Assembly (NCBI RefSeq): GCF_003314995.1
Contig: NZ_QNRH01000001.1
Location: forward strand, 124,001-188,000
DNA from: Pseudochrobactrum asaccharolyticum
Lineage (GTDB): Bacteria > Pseudomonadota > Alphaproteobacteria > Rhizobiales > Rhizobiaceae
DNA length: 64,000 nucleotides
Reading direction: 5' to 3'
The stretch's first letter is position 1, and every line of letters starts with the position of its first letter. A program made the translations under genes and the position numbers. Shown here piece after piece: positions 28,319 to 37,761 of the stretch. Under the pieces are notes generated by a model. It was not told the DNA's origin and made no database searches. It saw only the letters and a list, made by a program, of their open reading frames with translations.

Positions 28319-30259
28319 ATGACCCGTGATGATCACGATAATGAACGTGGCAAACGTCCTTTTGTAAAACGCGAAGGTTCGCGTGACGACAGAGGTTCTG
28401 ACCGTCCGCGCCGCTTTGACAGCGACAAACCACGTAGTTTCGAACCTCGTGGTGACAAGCCGCGTGGTTTTGGTTCCCGTTCTGATAAACCTCGTGGTTT
28501 TGATATGACAGCACAGGGTGATGAAGGCGAGCGCATTGCCAAGCGTCTGGCACGCGTTGGTATTGCATCGCGCCGTGAAGCGGAAAGCATGATTGCTGCC
28601 GGTCGCGTTGCCGTAAACGGTAAAGTGCTGACCAGCCCTGCGGTCAATGTTCTGCGCTCAGACAGAATTACCGTTGATAATAAAGTTCTCCAGCAGGCAG
28701 AGCGCACACGTTTGTGGCTCTACCATAAGCCTGCCGGTCTGGTGACAACCAACCGTGATCCGGAAGGTCGTCCGACAGTGTTTGATGCATTGCCGGAAGA
28801 ACTGCCGCGTGTGCTCTCTGTTGGCCGTCTTGATATTAATACCGAAGGCCTGCTGCTGCTGACCAATGACGGCGGTCTTTCCCGCGTGCTGGAATTGCCT
28901 GCTACCGGCTGGCTGCGCCGCTACCGCGTGCGTGCACATGGTTCGGTAACACAGGCGCAGCTTGATGAACTGAAAAACGGTATCGCTGTTGACGGCGTGT
29001 TCTATGGCTCGGTTGAGGCAACACTTGAACGTGAGCAAGGCTCCAATGTCTGGCTGAATATCGGCCTGCGCGAAGGCAAAAACCGCGAAGTTAAAAACAT
29101 CCTCGGTGCGCTTGGTCTGGCCGTATCCCGACTGATCCGTGTTTCTTTTGGTCCTTTCCAGTTGGGTGATCTTGAAGAAGGTGCTGTGCGCGAAATTCGT
29201 GGCCGCACATTGCGTGATCAGTTGGGTGAAAAACTGGTTGAAGATTCCGGTGCCGATTTTGATGCGCCGATTTACAATGAATTCTCTAACGAAGCTGTGA
29301 AGGGTGAATTGCCGCATCGTATGGCGCGTTTTGATGCTTACGAAGATCGCAGCTCTGAGGATACAGGCGAAGGACGTTCGCGTTATAAATCCGACTGGAT
29401 TTCCAGCAGCGGCGATGCCGGTGGCAAGGGACGCGGCGGCAAAGGCGGCTTCCGTGGTGGTTCGCGCGGTGCGCCTCGCGATGAAGGTCGCGGTGCTCCG
29501 CGTGGTGAAAATGATCGCAACGAGTCGCGTGGCGCTCCTCGTGAAGAAGGTCGCGGTGAATTCCGCAGTGCGCCGCGTGATGGCGAGCGCAAGCCGTTCC
29601 AGCGTGACCGCGATGGTAAAAGCTGGCGCGAAGACGGTCTTGCCCGTCTCAGCACGTCAGCACCACGCTCTGGTGGCTTTGACAAGCCGCGCGGTGGTCG
29701 TTCTGATAAAGGCGATGATAAATTCGGTTCACAGCCACAGCGTCCGCGCGGCGTAAATGTGTGGATGGCGCCGGGTGCAAAAGCCTATAACTCGTCATCG
29801 AAGCCGACACCAGGGGAAGACCGCCGTCGCGGCCGTAGTGGTGAAGACCGTCCGCAGCGTTCAGAAGAAGGTCGTGGTTTTAACCGCCGTCCGGATGATC
29901 GCAATGACAGCCGTGGTGATGACCGTTCAGGCTATAAGCGTCAGGGCTTCCGTCGCGACGATGAAGGCCGTGATGGTTTCAAGCGTGAAGGTTTCCGTTC
30001 AGACAATCGTCGTTCCCATGATGGTGATGAGCGCCCGGCACGTGAAGAACGCCGTTTCTCTGGCGAGCGCAATTTTGACAAGAAGCCGTTTGGCGAGCGT
30101 ACAGGCGGCGATAAACCGTTCCGTGGCAAGCCTGAAGGTAGTCGCGGCGGCAAGCCTTTCGGCAAAGGCCCGCAGGGTGGCAGACCATCAGGTGGCCGTC
30201 CTTCTGCGCCTCGCGGTGCAGGGCCTCGTGGTAGCGGTCCGCGCGGAGATAAACGTTAA
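28319..30259 (+). CDS. RsuA/RluB-family pseudouridine synthase with long Arg/Gly-rich tail
   Basis: Converts a uridine in rRNA to pseudouridine, most likely U2605 of 23S rRNA if orthologous to RluB. The 646-residue product is about twice the usual size. Residues 1-65 are charged and repetitive (KPRSFEPRGDKPRGFGSRSD). Residues about 70-120 form an S4 RNA-binding domain (RIAKRLARVGIASRREAESM). The catalytic domain follows, with active Asp in SVGRLDINTEGLLLLTNDG and the block GLREGKNREVKNILGALGL. From about residue 340 to the end the protein is a low-complexity tail of Arg, Gly, Asp and Ser with many RGG-like steps, probably disordered and RNA-binding. The stop overlaps the rsmD start by one base. 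Confidence 0.92.
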   Translation: MTRDDHDNERGKRPFVKREGSRDDRGSDRPRRFDSDKPRSFEPRGDKPRGFGSRSDKPRGFDMTAQGDEGERIAKRLARVGIASRREAESMIAAGRVAVNGKVLTSPAVNVLRSDRITVDNKVLQQAERTRLWLYHKPAGLVTTNRDPEGRPTVFDALPEELPRVLSVGRLDINTEGLLLLTNDGGLSRVLELPATGWLRRYRVRAHGSVTQAQLDELKNGIAVDGVFYGSVEATLEREQGSNVWLNIGLREGKNREVKNILGALGLAVSRLIRVSFGPFQLGDLEEGAVREIRGRTLRDQLGEKLVEDSGADFDAPIYNEFSNEAVKGELPHRMARFDAYEDRSSEDTGEGRSRYKSDWISSSGDAGGKGRGGKGGFRGGSRGAPRDEGRGAPRGENDRNESRGAPREEGRGEFRSAPRDGERKPFQRDRDGKSWREDGLARLSTSAPRSGGFDKPRGGRSDKGDDKFGSQPQRPRGVNVWMAPGAKAYNSSSKPTPGEDRRRGRSGEDRPQRSEEGRGFNRRPDDRNDSRGDDRSGYKRQGFRRDDEGRDGFKREGFRSDNRRSHDGDERPAREERRFSGERNFDKKPFGERTGGDKPFRGKPEGSRGGKPFGKGPQGGRPSGGRPSAPRGAGPRGSGPRGDKR

Positions 30260-30813
30260 TGCGCATTGTTGGCGGCAAATTTCGCGGTGGCGCACTGGTA
30301 ACGCCGGAAAGCTCAGCAATCCGGCCGACTAGTGATCGGACACGGGAAAGTCTGTTCAATATTATTTCTCATGGTTTTCGTGAGAAGCTGGACAATACAC
30401 GGGTGCTGGATTTATTCGCCGGCACCGGTGCGCTTGGTCTTGAGGCGATGTCACGCGGTTGTCGCTATACGGTTTTCGTCGAGGAATCCGTGGAAGGTCG
30501 CGGACTTTTGCGCCAGAATGTTGAGGCCTTTGGCCTTCAGGGACATACCAAAGTGTTCCGCCGGAATGCCACAGCATTGGGGCCGACCGGCACTATGGGC
30601 GAGTTTGATCTGGTTTTTGCCGATCCGCCTTATGGCAAAGGTTTGGGCGAGCAGGCCTTTATTTCCGCTCTTGAAGGTGGCTGGCTGAAGCCGGATGCAC
30701 TGCTGATACTGGAAGAAGTGTCGGAAGCTGTCATCACGCTGGATGACCGGTTTATCCTGCGCGATGAGCGGAGTTACGGGATCACCACAATACGAATGTA
30801 TGAGCTGGCCTGA
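30259..30813 (+). CDS. rsmD: 16S rRNA (guanine966-N2)-methyltransferase
   Basis: Methylates G966 of 16S rRNA with S-adenosylmethionine. The 184-residue product starts MRIVGGKFRGGALVTPESSA and has the conserved RPTSDRTRESLFNII, the SAM-binding VLDLFAGTGALGLEAMSRGC, and the catalytic DPPY motif in VFADPPYGKGLG. The ATG shares a base with the stop of the upstream synthase gene (TAATG), so the two rRNA-modifying enzymes are translationally coupled. Confidence 0.96.
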   Translation: MRIVGGKFRGGALVTPESSAIRPTSDRTRESLFNIISHGFREKLDNTRVLDLFAGTGALGLEAMSRGCRYTVFVEESVEGRGLLRQNVEAFGLQGHTKVFRRNATALGPTGTMGEFDLVFADPPYGKGLGEQAFISALEGGWLKPDALLILEEVSEAVITLDDRFILRDERSYGITTIRMYELA

Positions 30814-30832
30814 AAAAATTACCATTAAAAAT

Positions 30833-30860
30833 AAATTGCCCGCTACTCAGCGGGCAATTT
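30833..30860 (+). terminator. Terminator of the rluB-like/rsmD operon
   Basis: AAATTGCCCGCT and AGCGGGCAATTT form a near-perfect hairpin 20 bases after the rsmD stop. The T tract after it is short. Confidence 0.7.
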
Positions 30861-30889
30861 GCGTTTCAGGGTGGCGCTCCCGATTTCGT

Positions 30890-30900
30890 GGGGGGGGGGG
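30890..30900. repeat. Run of 11 G, 109 bases upstream of the M16 peptidase genes
   Basis: A homopolymer of eleven G in the intergenic region. Such tracts change length by slipped-strand mispairing. It lies upstream of the likely promoter region of the following operon, so length change could alter expression, but it could also be a neutral or error-prone position. Confidence 0.9.
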
Positions 30901-31009
30901 CGATTATTAAATTATTGTCATTATGACATAATTTTTGAAGGCAGGTTGCGAATTTGCCGCAATCTCGTTTAATTAAGGGTGTTTTGCAAAACAGGAAGGG
31001 ACACTTTTC

Positions 31010-32578
31010 GTGCCATATCTATCCTTTTGCCGGCAACTGGTCAGCACTTCTATGCTGGCGCTGCTTGTCAGTTCTGCGGCTGTAGGCGCTTCATATGCGC
31101 AAGATGCCAAACCGGCTGCTGCACCTGTTGCCACCTCTGCGGACAAACCGGCCAATGATAATCAGCAGGTTGCATTGCCGGATATCAAAACGCAAAGCGG
31201 GGTCAGTAGCTTTCAGCTCGCCAATGGTCTGGATGTTGTGGTGATCCCTGATCATCGCGCACCTGTGGTTACGCAGATGGTGTGGTATCGCGTTGGGGCT
31301 GCTGATGAGCAAGAAGGTGTTTCCGGTATTGCCCATTTTCTTGAACATCTGATGTTCAAAGGCACAAAGAATGTTCCGGCCGGTGAGTTCTCTGCCAAAG
31401 TTGCGGCGATCGGCGGCCAGGAAAATGCTTTCACCTCCTCGGATTATACCGGCTATTACCAGCAGATTGCTCCCGATGCGCTGGAAATGGTGATGAAGTA
31501 TGAATCCGACCGTATGGCCAATCTGGTGCTGACGGATGAGGTCATCATACCGGAACGTGATGTTATTCTTGAAGAACGCCGCATGCGTGTGGACAGTAGT
31601 CCGGCCGCTATGCTGCGCGAAGAAGTCAGTGCCACGACTTTCTACAATCATCCGTACCGCCGCCCGATTATCGGTTGGCAGCAGGAAATGGAAAAGCTCA
31701 GCCTGCAGGATGCGATTGGTTTTTATGAGCGTTATTACACGCCGAATAATGCCATTCTCGTCGTTGCCGGTGATGTGACACCGGAGCGCGTGCGCGAACT
31801 GGCATTGAGCACCTATGGCAAATTGCCGAAGCGCTTTGATGTTGCGCCGCGTATTCGCCCGCAGGAGCCTGAAAAACACACATCGCGCACCATTATTTTG
31901 CGGGATGCCCGTGTAAACCAGCCATCCTATAATTCCACATGGGTGGTGCCATCTTACATCAACGCCAAGGCCAAAGGCCGTGAGGGCGATGCCGAAGCGC
32001 TTGATCTGCTGAGCGAAATTCTTGGTGGCGGTATTCGCAGCCGTCTTTATCAGGAGCTGGTGGTCGAGCAGGGGCTTGCTGCCAGTGCGGGTGCCTATTA
32101 TGCCGGTGACGCGCTCGATGACGGTACATTCATGATTTATGGCTCCCCGCGCGGTGATGCCACTCTGGAAGATGTGCAGACAGCGGCAAATGTGGAAGTT
32201 GACCGTATTATTGCTGAAGGCGTAACGGAAACCGAACTTAATCAGGCGCGTAACCGTTTCCTCAAAGCAATGATTTTTGCCCGCGATAGCCAGACCGGTA
32301 TGGCGCGGATTTACGGTTCTTCGCTGGCAACCGGCCAGACGGTAGAAGATGTTCTTGGCTGGCCGGATAAAATCCGTGCGGTAAAGCCGGAGCAGATCCG
32401 TGATGTAGCAGAGCGCTATCTGAAGCCTTCCATTGAGGTGACCGGCTATTTATTGCCATCGGCTGAGCAGAAAACAACTGAAACCCAGCCAGCGGCAAAA
32501 CCGGCTGCAGGCGGTAAGGCCGAGGCAGGCGCTCCTGAAGGTAAGCCGAAAGATGCAAAATCAGAGGTGAAAAAATAA
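31010..32578 (+). CDS. M16 family zinc peptidase (active subunit)
   Basis: A 522-residue periplasmic or envelope peptidase of the pitrilysin/insulinase superfamily. It starts at GTG, preceded by AGGAAGGGA, with a signal peptide (MPYLSFCRQLVSTSMLALLV, ending about VGASYAQ). The inverted zinc motif HxxEH is present in GIAHFLEHLMFKGT, and the downstream zinc Glu is in ERDVILEERRMRVDS. The C-terminal 50 residues are low-complexity, rich in Ala, Lys and Glu. It is paired with a second M16 gene that lacks the zinc site, and their stop and start share one base (TAATG). Such active/inactive pairs usually form a heterodimer. Confidence 0.93.
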   Translation: MPYLSFCRQLVSTSMLALLVSSAAVGASYAQDAKPAAAPVATSADKPANDNQQVALPDIKTQSGVSSFQLANGLDVVVIPDHRAPVVTQMVWYRVGAADEQEGVSGIAHFLEHLMFKGTKNVPAGEFSAKVAAIGGQENAFTSSDYTGYYQQIAPDALEMVMKYESDRMANLVLTDEVIIPERDVILEERRMRVDSSPAAMLREEVSATTFYNHPYRRPIIGWQQEMEKLSLQDAIGFYERYYTPNNAILVVAGDVTPERVRELALSTYGKLPKRFDVAPRIRPQEPEKHTSRTIILRDARVNQPSYNSTWVVPSYINAKAKGREGDAEALDLLSEILGGGIRSRLYQELVVEQGLAASAGAYYAGDALDDGTFMIYGSPRGDATLEDVQTAANVEVDRIIAEGVTETELNQARNRFLKAMIFARDSQTGMARIYGSSLATGQTVEDVLGWPDKIRAVKPEQIRDVAERYLKPSIEVTGYLLPSAEQKTTETQPAAKPAAGGKAEAGAPEGKPKDAKSEVKK

Positions 32579-33939
32579 TGGCATATTCTCTTCACTCTGG
32601 TGCAGGGTTCAGCAAAGCTGCACCTGTGCGTGGCAAAACGCTGCTCGGACTTAAAGCGGCTCTCGCCGGTGCTTTTGCACTTTTAGCTACCTTGCCAGCT
32701 TTCGCGCTGGATATTCAGGAAGTCACCTCACCAAAAGGCATCAAGGCCTGGTTGGTAGAGGAAGACAGTGTTCCGCTGATTTCCGTGCGCTTTTCGTTCA
32801 AGGGCGGCAGTGCGCAGGATCCTGCTGGCAAAGAAGGTCTGGCCAATCTGATGACCGGTCTATTCGATGAAGGTGCGGGCGATATGCCGTCTGATGCCTA
32901 TCAGGAACGACTGGATAATATCGGTGCCGAAATGAGCTTCAGCGCCACACAGGATAATATTTCCGGCGGTATGCGAATGCTGAAGGAAAACAGCCCTGCG
33001 GCTTTTGACATGCTGGCGCTGGCGATTCAGAAACCACGCTTTGATCAGGCTGCTATTGATCGCATCCGTGCACAGATTGTGACCGGCATTAAAGCATCTC
33101 AGAATGATCCGTCGACCATTGCCTCGCAGAAATTTGCGGAAGTGCTCTATGGCAAGCATCCTTATGCGCGCCGTGATGAAGGCACAGTGCAATCGCTGGA
33201 AGCAATCACCCGCGAAGACCTGCTGGGTGCCCATAAGAAACTTTTCGGCAAAGATCAGCTGAAAATCGGTGTTGTCGGTGCGATCAGCGCCAAGGAACTG
33301 GCACCATTGCTGGATAAATTATTCGGTGATTTGCAGGATAAAGCCGATCTCAAACCGGTGGATATGGCTAAGCTGGCATTAGGTGCCACAACTTCTGTCA
33401 CCTATGATCTGCCGCAGACAACAATCAGCCTGGTTTATCCGGGTGTGAAGCGCAGCGATAAAGACTTCTTCGCAGCCTATCTGATGAATCAGGTTCTGGG
33501 TGTGGGCTTCACATCGCGCCTTTATAATGAAGTGCGTGAAAAGCGTGGTCTGGCCTATACGGTTGGTTCCGGTCTCAGCGGACAGGATTATTCTAACAGC
33601 CTCAATATCTCGACCGGCACACGCCCTGACCGCGCGCAGCAGAGTCTGGATGTGATCCGTGCGGAAGTTGCCCGCATGGCGAAATCCGGCGTGACCGAGG
33701 AAGAGCTGGCTGCTGCCAAGAGCTTTGCAATCGGTGCCTATGCGATCAACAATCTGGATTCGTCCGTCGCTGTTGCCCGTACGCTGGTTGGCTTGCAGGA
33801 GCAAAATCTGGGACGTGATTATATTGATCGTCGCAGTGATCTTATCAATGCCGTGACAACAGCAGATGTGAAAGCAGTAGCTGCAAAATTGCTCAAAGCT
33901 GATCCTGCCATTCTCGTGGTTGGCCCTAGTTTGAATTGA
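32578..33939 (+). CDS. M16 family peptidase-like protein (inactive subunit)
   Basis: A 453-residue partner of the preceding peptidase. Residues about 18-43 form a signal peptide or anchor (LLGLKAALAGAFALLATLPA). Where the active copy has HFLEH, this one reads GLANLMTGLFDEG, so the zinc ligands are missing; the structural fold is kept (SVRFSFKGGSAQDPAGKEGL; the RRXXX-like SRLYNEVREKRGLAYTVGSG region, which binds substrate in the family). It would supply the second half of the peptidase chamber. Translational coupling through the TAATG overlap fits a one-to-one complex. Confidence 0.92.
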   Translation: MAYSLHSGAGFSKAAPVRGKTLLGLKAALAGAFALLATLPAFALDIQEVTSPKGIKAWLVEEDSVPLISVRFSFKGGSAQDPAGKEGLANLMTGLFDEGAGDMPSDAYQERLDNIGAEMSFSATQDNISGGMRMLKENSPAAFDMLALAIQKPRFDQAAIDRIRAQIVTGIKASQNDPSTIASQKFAEVLYGKHPYARRDEGTVQSLEAITREDLLGAHKKLFGKDQLKIGVVGAISAKELAPLLDKLFGDLQDKADLKPVDMAKLALGATTSVTYDLPQTTISLVYPGVKRSDKDFFAAYLMNQVLGVGFTSRLYNEVREKRGLAYTVGSGLSGQDYSNSLNISTGTRPDRAQQSLDVIRAEVARMAKSGVTEEELAAAKSFAIGAYAINNLDSSVAVARTLVGLQEQNLGRDYIDRRSDLINAVTTADVKAVAAKLLKADPAILVVGPSLN

Positions 33940-33960
33940 TCAATTCTATAAGTGCATAAG

Positions 33961-33994
33961 AAAACGGCGCGGTGATCACTCACCGCGCCGTTTT
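33961..33994. terminator. Strong bidirectional terminator
   Basis: AAAACGGCGCGGTGA pairs perfectly with TCACCGCGCCGTTTT around a four-base loop. It separates the convergent M16 operon and the antiporter gene. Confidence 0.92.
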
Positions 33995-34015
33995 TATTTG
34001 TATCAATGCCAGTGT

Positions 34016-35875
34016 TTAGTTGGCTGCCGGTGCGGTTGATAAATCCGCAGCGGGGAAAGCCTCGGCAGGTGCAATGGTCTCTTCCGTAGCTTTGTCGAGC
34101 GGAACCGCAGAGCGGGTTGGCTTGATCAGCGGTTCCGGTGTCACCGGTTTGTTGAACAACAGATGACGACCGGCGAGAATACCTTCTGAAGCCTGAACAT
34201 AGAGGCGATCTTCATCGCGCTGGCGCACATCATCGGCGATAGCGTGGGCTTCGTCTTCTCCCATGCCAAGTGCTTCCAGCGTTTTACGGCCAAACAGCAA
34301 ACCGGATTCAAAAGTTTCACGCAGCTCGTAATCCACGCCTTTGGCACGAAGTTGTAGCGTATGCTCACGATCAAAGGAACGGACATAGAGCTTCACATCC
34401 GGAAATTCTGCCTGAATGAGATCAACGATACGATCGGTGATTTCTTTCTTCTCAGTGCAGATCGCCACCAGTTTGGCTTTGCGGATGCCTGCCATCTCCA
34501 GCACGTCTTTGCGCTGTCCGTCGCCAAAATAGATACGGAAACCGAAACGACCTGCCGCGCGGATCTTATTGGCGGAATTATCAATCACCGTTACGTCCGA
34601 ACCACCGGCGAGCAGGATTTGCGAAGCAATCTGCCCGTAACGGGAAAAGCCGATCATCAGAACATCAGAGCCTGCGCCTTCAAAATCTTCTTCAATACCG
34701 TCTTCCTGTTTGGAGGCTGTCAGCAAACGGTTGCCGATGGAGACAGACAGTGGTGTCAGCGCCATGGAAATGGTTATGGCAGCGATCAGTTCTGAGGCCA
34801 GTGCATCAGTGATAACGGCAGCAGCGCTGGCTGCGGAGAATAGGACAAAGGCAAATTCACCACCCTGCGGGAGCAGGAAGGCAACCTTAATCGCATCATT
34901 ATGTGTACTGCGGAAAATGCGGCAGAGAATGTAAATCACTGCAATTTTGGTGACGATGATCACCGGCACTGAGAGCAGGATCATCAGCCAGTTGTCGAGA
35001 ATAACAACCAGATTGAGCGACAGACCAACTGCGACAAAAAACAGGCCTAAGAAAATACCGCGAAATGGCTCTACGTCCGCAGCCAGTTCATGGCGATAGG
35101 AGGAATCGGCTAACAGCACACCGGCGATAAATGCCCCCATCGCCATGGAAAGTCCGGCGGCTTCCATCAGGGTTGCAGAACCGAGAACCACAAACAGTGC
35201 TGCGGCGATCATTACTTCACGCGCGCCGGTATTGCCGATGATACGGAACATCGGGTTCAATAAATAACGTCCGGCAATGATCAGAATAACAATGGCGCCA
35301 AGAGCAGCCGCGACATGGAAATTGGCAGCGGCTTGCGAGCCTTCACCCGGAGACAAGGCCGGTATCAGCGCCAGAATAGGCACGATTGCCAGATCCTGAA
35401 ACAGCAGAATAGCAAAAGCTTTTTGTCCGTATTTCTGGCTGGTTTCCCCTTTGTCTTCCAGTATTTGCATGGCAAAAGCGGTTGAGGACAAGGCAAAACC
35501 ACAGCCGACAATAATCGCAGCCGGTACCGGCAGACCTGCAACATAAATGCCGAGAAAAGCGAGCGCGACGGCACAGAGCGTAACTTGTGCCAGACCGAGG
35601 CCGAAAATGGCATGGCGCATCGACCAGAGACGGGAAGGCTTGAGATCCAGACCAATGATGAAGAGCAGGAAAACAACGCCCAGCTCGGAGAAGTGCAGCA
35701 GCTCTTCACCATCTGTAATGAAGCGGGCAATCGGGCCGATAATCACGCCTGCAGCCAGATAGCCAAGGACTGTTCCCAGCCCGAGACGTTTGAACAAAGG
35801 CGCGGCAATGATCGCTCCGGCGAGGATCATCAGGGTTTGCAGATAAAGACTGCCGATGGAAATATTGTTTTCCAT
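34016..35875 (-). CDS. KefB/KefC-like monovalent cation:proton antiporter (CPA2)
   Basis: A 619-residue inner membrane antiporter. The first about 390 residues are 12 or so hydrophobic segments typical of the CPA2 exchanger domain (LYLQTLMILAGAIIAAPLFK, GVVFLLFIIGLDLKPSRLW, GFALSSTAFAMQILEDKG). Residues about 400-520 form a TrkA-N/RCK nucleotide-binding domain (VLMIGFSRYGQIASQILLAG; DVTVIDNSANKIRAAGRFGF). The C-terminal 100 residues are variable. Kef systems in gammaproteobacteria are glutathione-gated potassium efflux channels; whether this protein is gated that way is not shown. No KefF/KefG ancillary gene is nearby. It has no same-strand partner. Confidence 0.9.
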   Translation of the reverse strand: MENNISIGSLYLQTLMILAGAIIAAPLFKRLGLGTVLGYLAAGVIIGPIARFITDGEELLHFSELGVVFLLFIIGLDLKPSRLWSMRHAIFGLGLAQVTLCAVALAFLGIYVAGLPVPAAIIVGCGFALSSTAFAMQILEDKGETSQKYGQKAFAILLFQDLAIVPILALIPALSPGEGSQAAANFHVAAALGAIVILIIAGRYLLNPMFRIIGNTGAREVMIAAALFVVLGSATLMEAAGLSMAMGAFIAGVLLADSSYRHELAADVEPFRGIFLGLFFVAVGLSLNLVVILDNWLMILLSVPVIIVTKIAVIYILCRIFRSTHNDAIKVAFLLPQGGEFAFVLFSAASAAAVITDALASELIAAITISMALTPLSVSIGNRLLTASKQEDGIEEDFEGAGSDVLMIGFSRYGQIASQILLAGGSDVTVIDNSANKIRAAGRFGFRIYFGDGQRKDVLEMAGIRKAKLVAICTEKKEITDRIVDLIQAEFPDVKLYVRSFDREHTLQLRAKGVDYELRETFESGLLFGRKTLEALGMGEDEAHAIADDVRQRDEDRLYVQASEGILAGRHLLFNKPVTPEPLIKPTRSAVPLDKATEETIAPAEAFPAADLSTAPAAN

Positions 35876-35893
35876 AATTGAAACATCACATAT

Positions 35894-35969
35894 CTAGAGC
35901 ATTTCCTGGTCAAAAATCTGTAGCGTTTTTGCGTGGGATAATGCGATAAAACAAAGAGTTAGAGCGGTC
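35894..35969. repeat. Dispersed Rhizobiales-type repeat, copy 1
   Basis: Runs from CTAGAGCATTTCC to AAAGAGTTAGAGCGG. The pattern TAGAGCATTTC ... AATGCGA ... ACAA-GA-TAGAGCG is shared with the copy at 42471-42578. I recall this wording as common between genes in Brucella-like genomes. It lies in the gap upstream of the antiporter gene. Confidence 0.65.
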
Positions 35970-36411
35970 TCGATAATTCCGTTTCAACCGGAACCGGTCT
36001 GGTTTGTCGGGGCGGGTACAAAACAAGCCATAGGCAGCACATCGTCAGACATGATGCTGCAGCAAATCATGCGGAACATAATACGGAATAAACCGCGCAG
36101 ATAACGGTTTTTTAAAGAAAATCATCACGTTTGTGACCACATAGTTGCTAAATATGAAGTCATAAAGAGATTTGGCCTGCCAATGAGAGTTTCGACGCTG
36201 TCAGATCAAACCGGTTCTTTGCTCTGTTTCTTCACGCAGGATTGTTTTGTCCCGTGTAAACTGAAGTTAAGACTTAAAAAACACGCTGCCTATCCGTATA
36301 TAAAGGATGTATAGGCTGAACAGGTTGATATTCTACAACTTGCAGATCACGAAGCACGGAGCATTCCAATTTTTGCTATGCTCGGCAAAAGTATAAATGA
36401 CAGGAAGAATG
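35970..36411. other. Intergenic region upstream of pmbA
   Basis: About 440 bases without a supported gene. A small inverted repeat, GCCTAT...ATAGGC, lies near 36287-36316. It should hold the pmbA promoter. Confidence 0.45.
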
Positions 36412-37761
36412 ATGGACGCACAAAGCTCTGCTCAAAAACTCGCCGATCAGGCTCGTTTTCTCGTCGCTGCGGCCAAAAAGGCTGGTGCAGACCATGCTGA
36501 TGCGGTGGTTGTGCGCAGTCGTTCCAGTAATGTCAGTGTGCGTCTGGGCAAGGTGGAAGCAACGGAAGCTTCCGAGAGTGATGATTTTTCGCTGCGCGTT
36601 TTTGTAGGCAAACGCATTGCCAGTATTTCGGCGAACGCCAATAAAGGCGCTGATCCGGTTGCACTGGCAGAGCGCGCTGTCGCGATGGCCAAAGTTTCGC
36701 CGGAAGATGCTTATGAAGGGCTGGCAGATCCTGCAAAACTGGCCAGACAGATTGCTGATCTTGATCTGTTTGATCCGACACAGATTGATGCCAAACGCAT
36801 GACTGAAGATGCGCTGGCTATGGAAGAGGCCGCGCGTGCGGTTTCCGGTGTTACTAATTCCGGCGGTGCAACGGCTTCTGCCGGCTTGGGTGGCATGGTG
36901 CTGGTGACCTCCGGCGGTTTTGAAGGTTTTTATACACTGAGCCGTTTTGGCCGTTCAGTGAGTGCCATTGCCGGTGAAGGCACCGCAATGGAGCGCGATT
37001 ATGACATGCGTGTACGCCTGCATTTTGCTGATCTGCCTGCGCTTGAAGACCTTGGCCGGACGGCCGGTGAACGCGCAGTGCGTCGTCTCAATGCGCGTAA
37101 ACTTAAAACCGGCGCAGTGAATGTGATGTTTGACCCGCGTGTGGCGCGCGGTATTGCCGGACATATCGCCGGTGCCATCAATGGTGCATCAGTTGCCCGC
37201 AAAAGCAGTTTCCTCAGAGATAAAATGGGGCAACAAGTTCTGAGCAAAGGCATCAGCATCACCGATGATCCGATGCGTTTGCGCGGCTCTTCCTCCCGTC
37301 CGTTTGATGGCGAAGGGATTGCCGGTGAAAAACTGACCATGATTGAAAATGGTGTGCTGAAACATTGGTTCCTGTCCGGATCAACCGCGCGCGAACTGGG
37401 GCTGGAAACCAATGGACGTGGCGTGCGCTCCGGTTCAACTGTCGTGCCGTCTTCAACCAATCTGGCCTTGGAAGCTGGTGAACGCACACCGGAAGAGCTG
37501 ATGAAAGAGCTTGGTACCGGTTTTTACGTGACTGAGGTTTTTGGGCAGGGCGTGGATATGATCACCGGCCAATATAGCCGTGGTGCATCCGGTTTCTGGA
37601 TTGAAAACGGTGAGCTGACCTATCCGGTGAGTGAAGTGACCATCGCGTCCAACCTCAAAGATATGTTTATGAATATGACTGCCGCCAGTGATCTGGATCG
37701 CTCTTACGGCACAGCCGCACCAACATTGGTAATTGAAGGAATGACGCTTGCCGGAGAGTAA
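36412..37761 (+). CDS. pmbA: TldD/PmbA family metallopeptidase-like protein
   Basis: The 449-residue product belongs to the TldE/PmbA branch of the TldD/TldE pair, which in E. coli matures microcins and degrades the CcdA antitoxin. Visible blocks are ADAVVVRSRSSNVSVRLGKV at the N-terminus, TDDPMRLRGSSSRPFDGEGI in the middle and the C-terminal region FGQGVDMITGQYSRGASGFW, then YPVSEVTIASNLKDM. The TldD partner carries the zinc motif and is not in this window. Start: AGGA is six bases before the ATG at 36412; ATG codons at 36409 and 36397 are in frame too. Its end overlaps the cysQ start by 14 bases. Confidence 0.93.
   Translation: MDAQSSAQKLADQARFLVAAAKKAGADHADAVVVRSRSSNVSVRLGKVEATEASESDDFSLRVFVGKRIASISANANKGADPVALAERAVAMAKVSPEDAYEGLADPAKLARQIADLDLFDPTQIDAKRMTEDALAMEEAARAVSGVTNSGGATASAGLGGMVLVTSGGFEGFYTLSRFGRSVSAIAGEGTAMERDYDMRVRLHFADLPALEDLGRTAGERAVRRLNARKLKTGAVNVMFDPRVARGIAGHIAGAINGASVARKSSFLRDKMGQQVLSKGISITDDPMRLRGSSSRPFDGEGIAGEKLTMIENGVLKHWFLSGSTARELGLETNGRGVRSGSTVVPSSTNLALEAGERTPEELMKELGTGFYVTEVFGQGVDMITGQYSRGASGFWIENGELTYPVSEVTIASNLKDMFMNMTAASDLDRSYGTAAPTLVIEGMTLAGE

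Noticed and set aside
28658-29317. A 219-codon frame antisense to the pseudouridine synthase gene
   Set aside because: It lies inside a certain gene and has no translation signals.
31091-31879. A 262-codon frame antisense to the first M16 peptidase gene
   Set aside because: It is fully covered by a clear coding gene on the other strand and matches no family I know.
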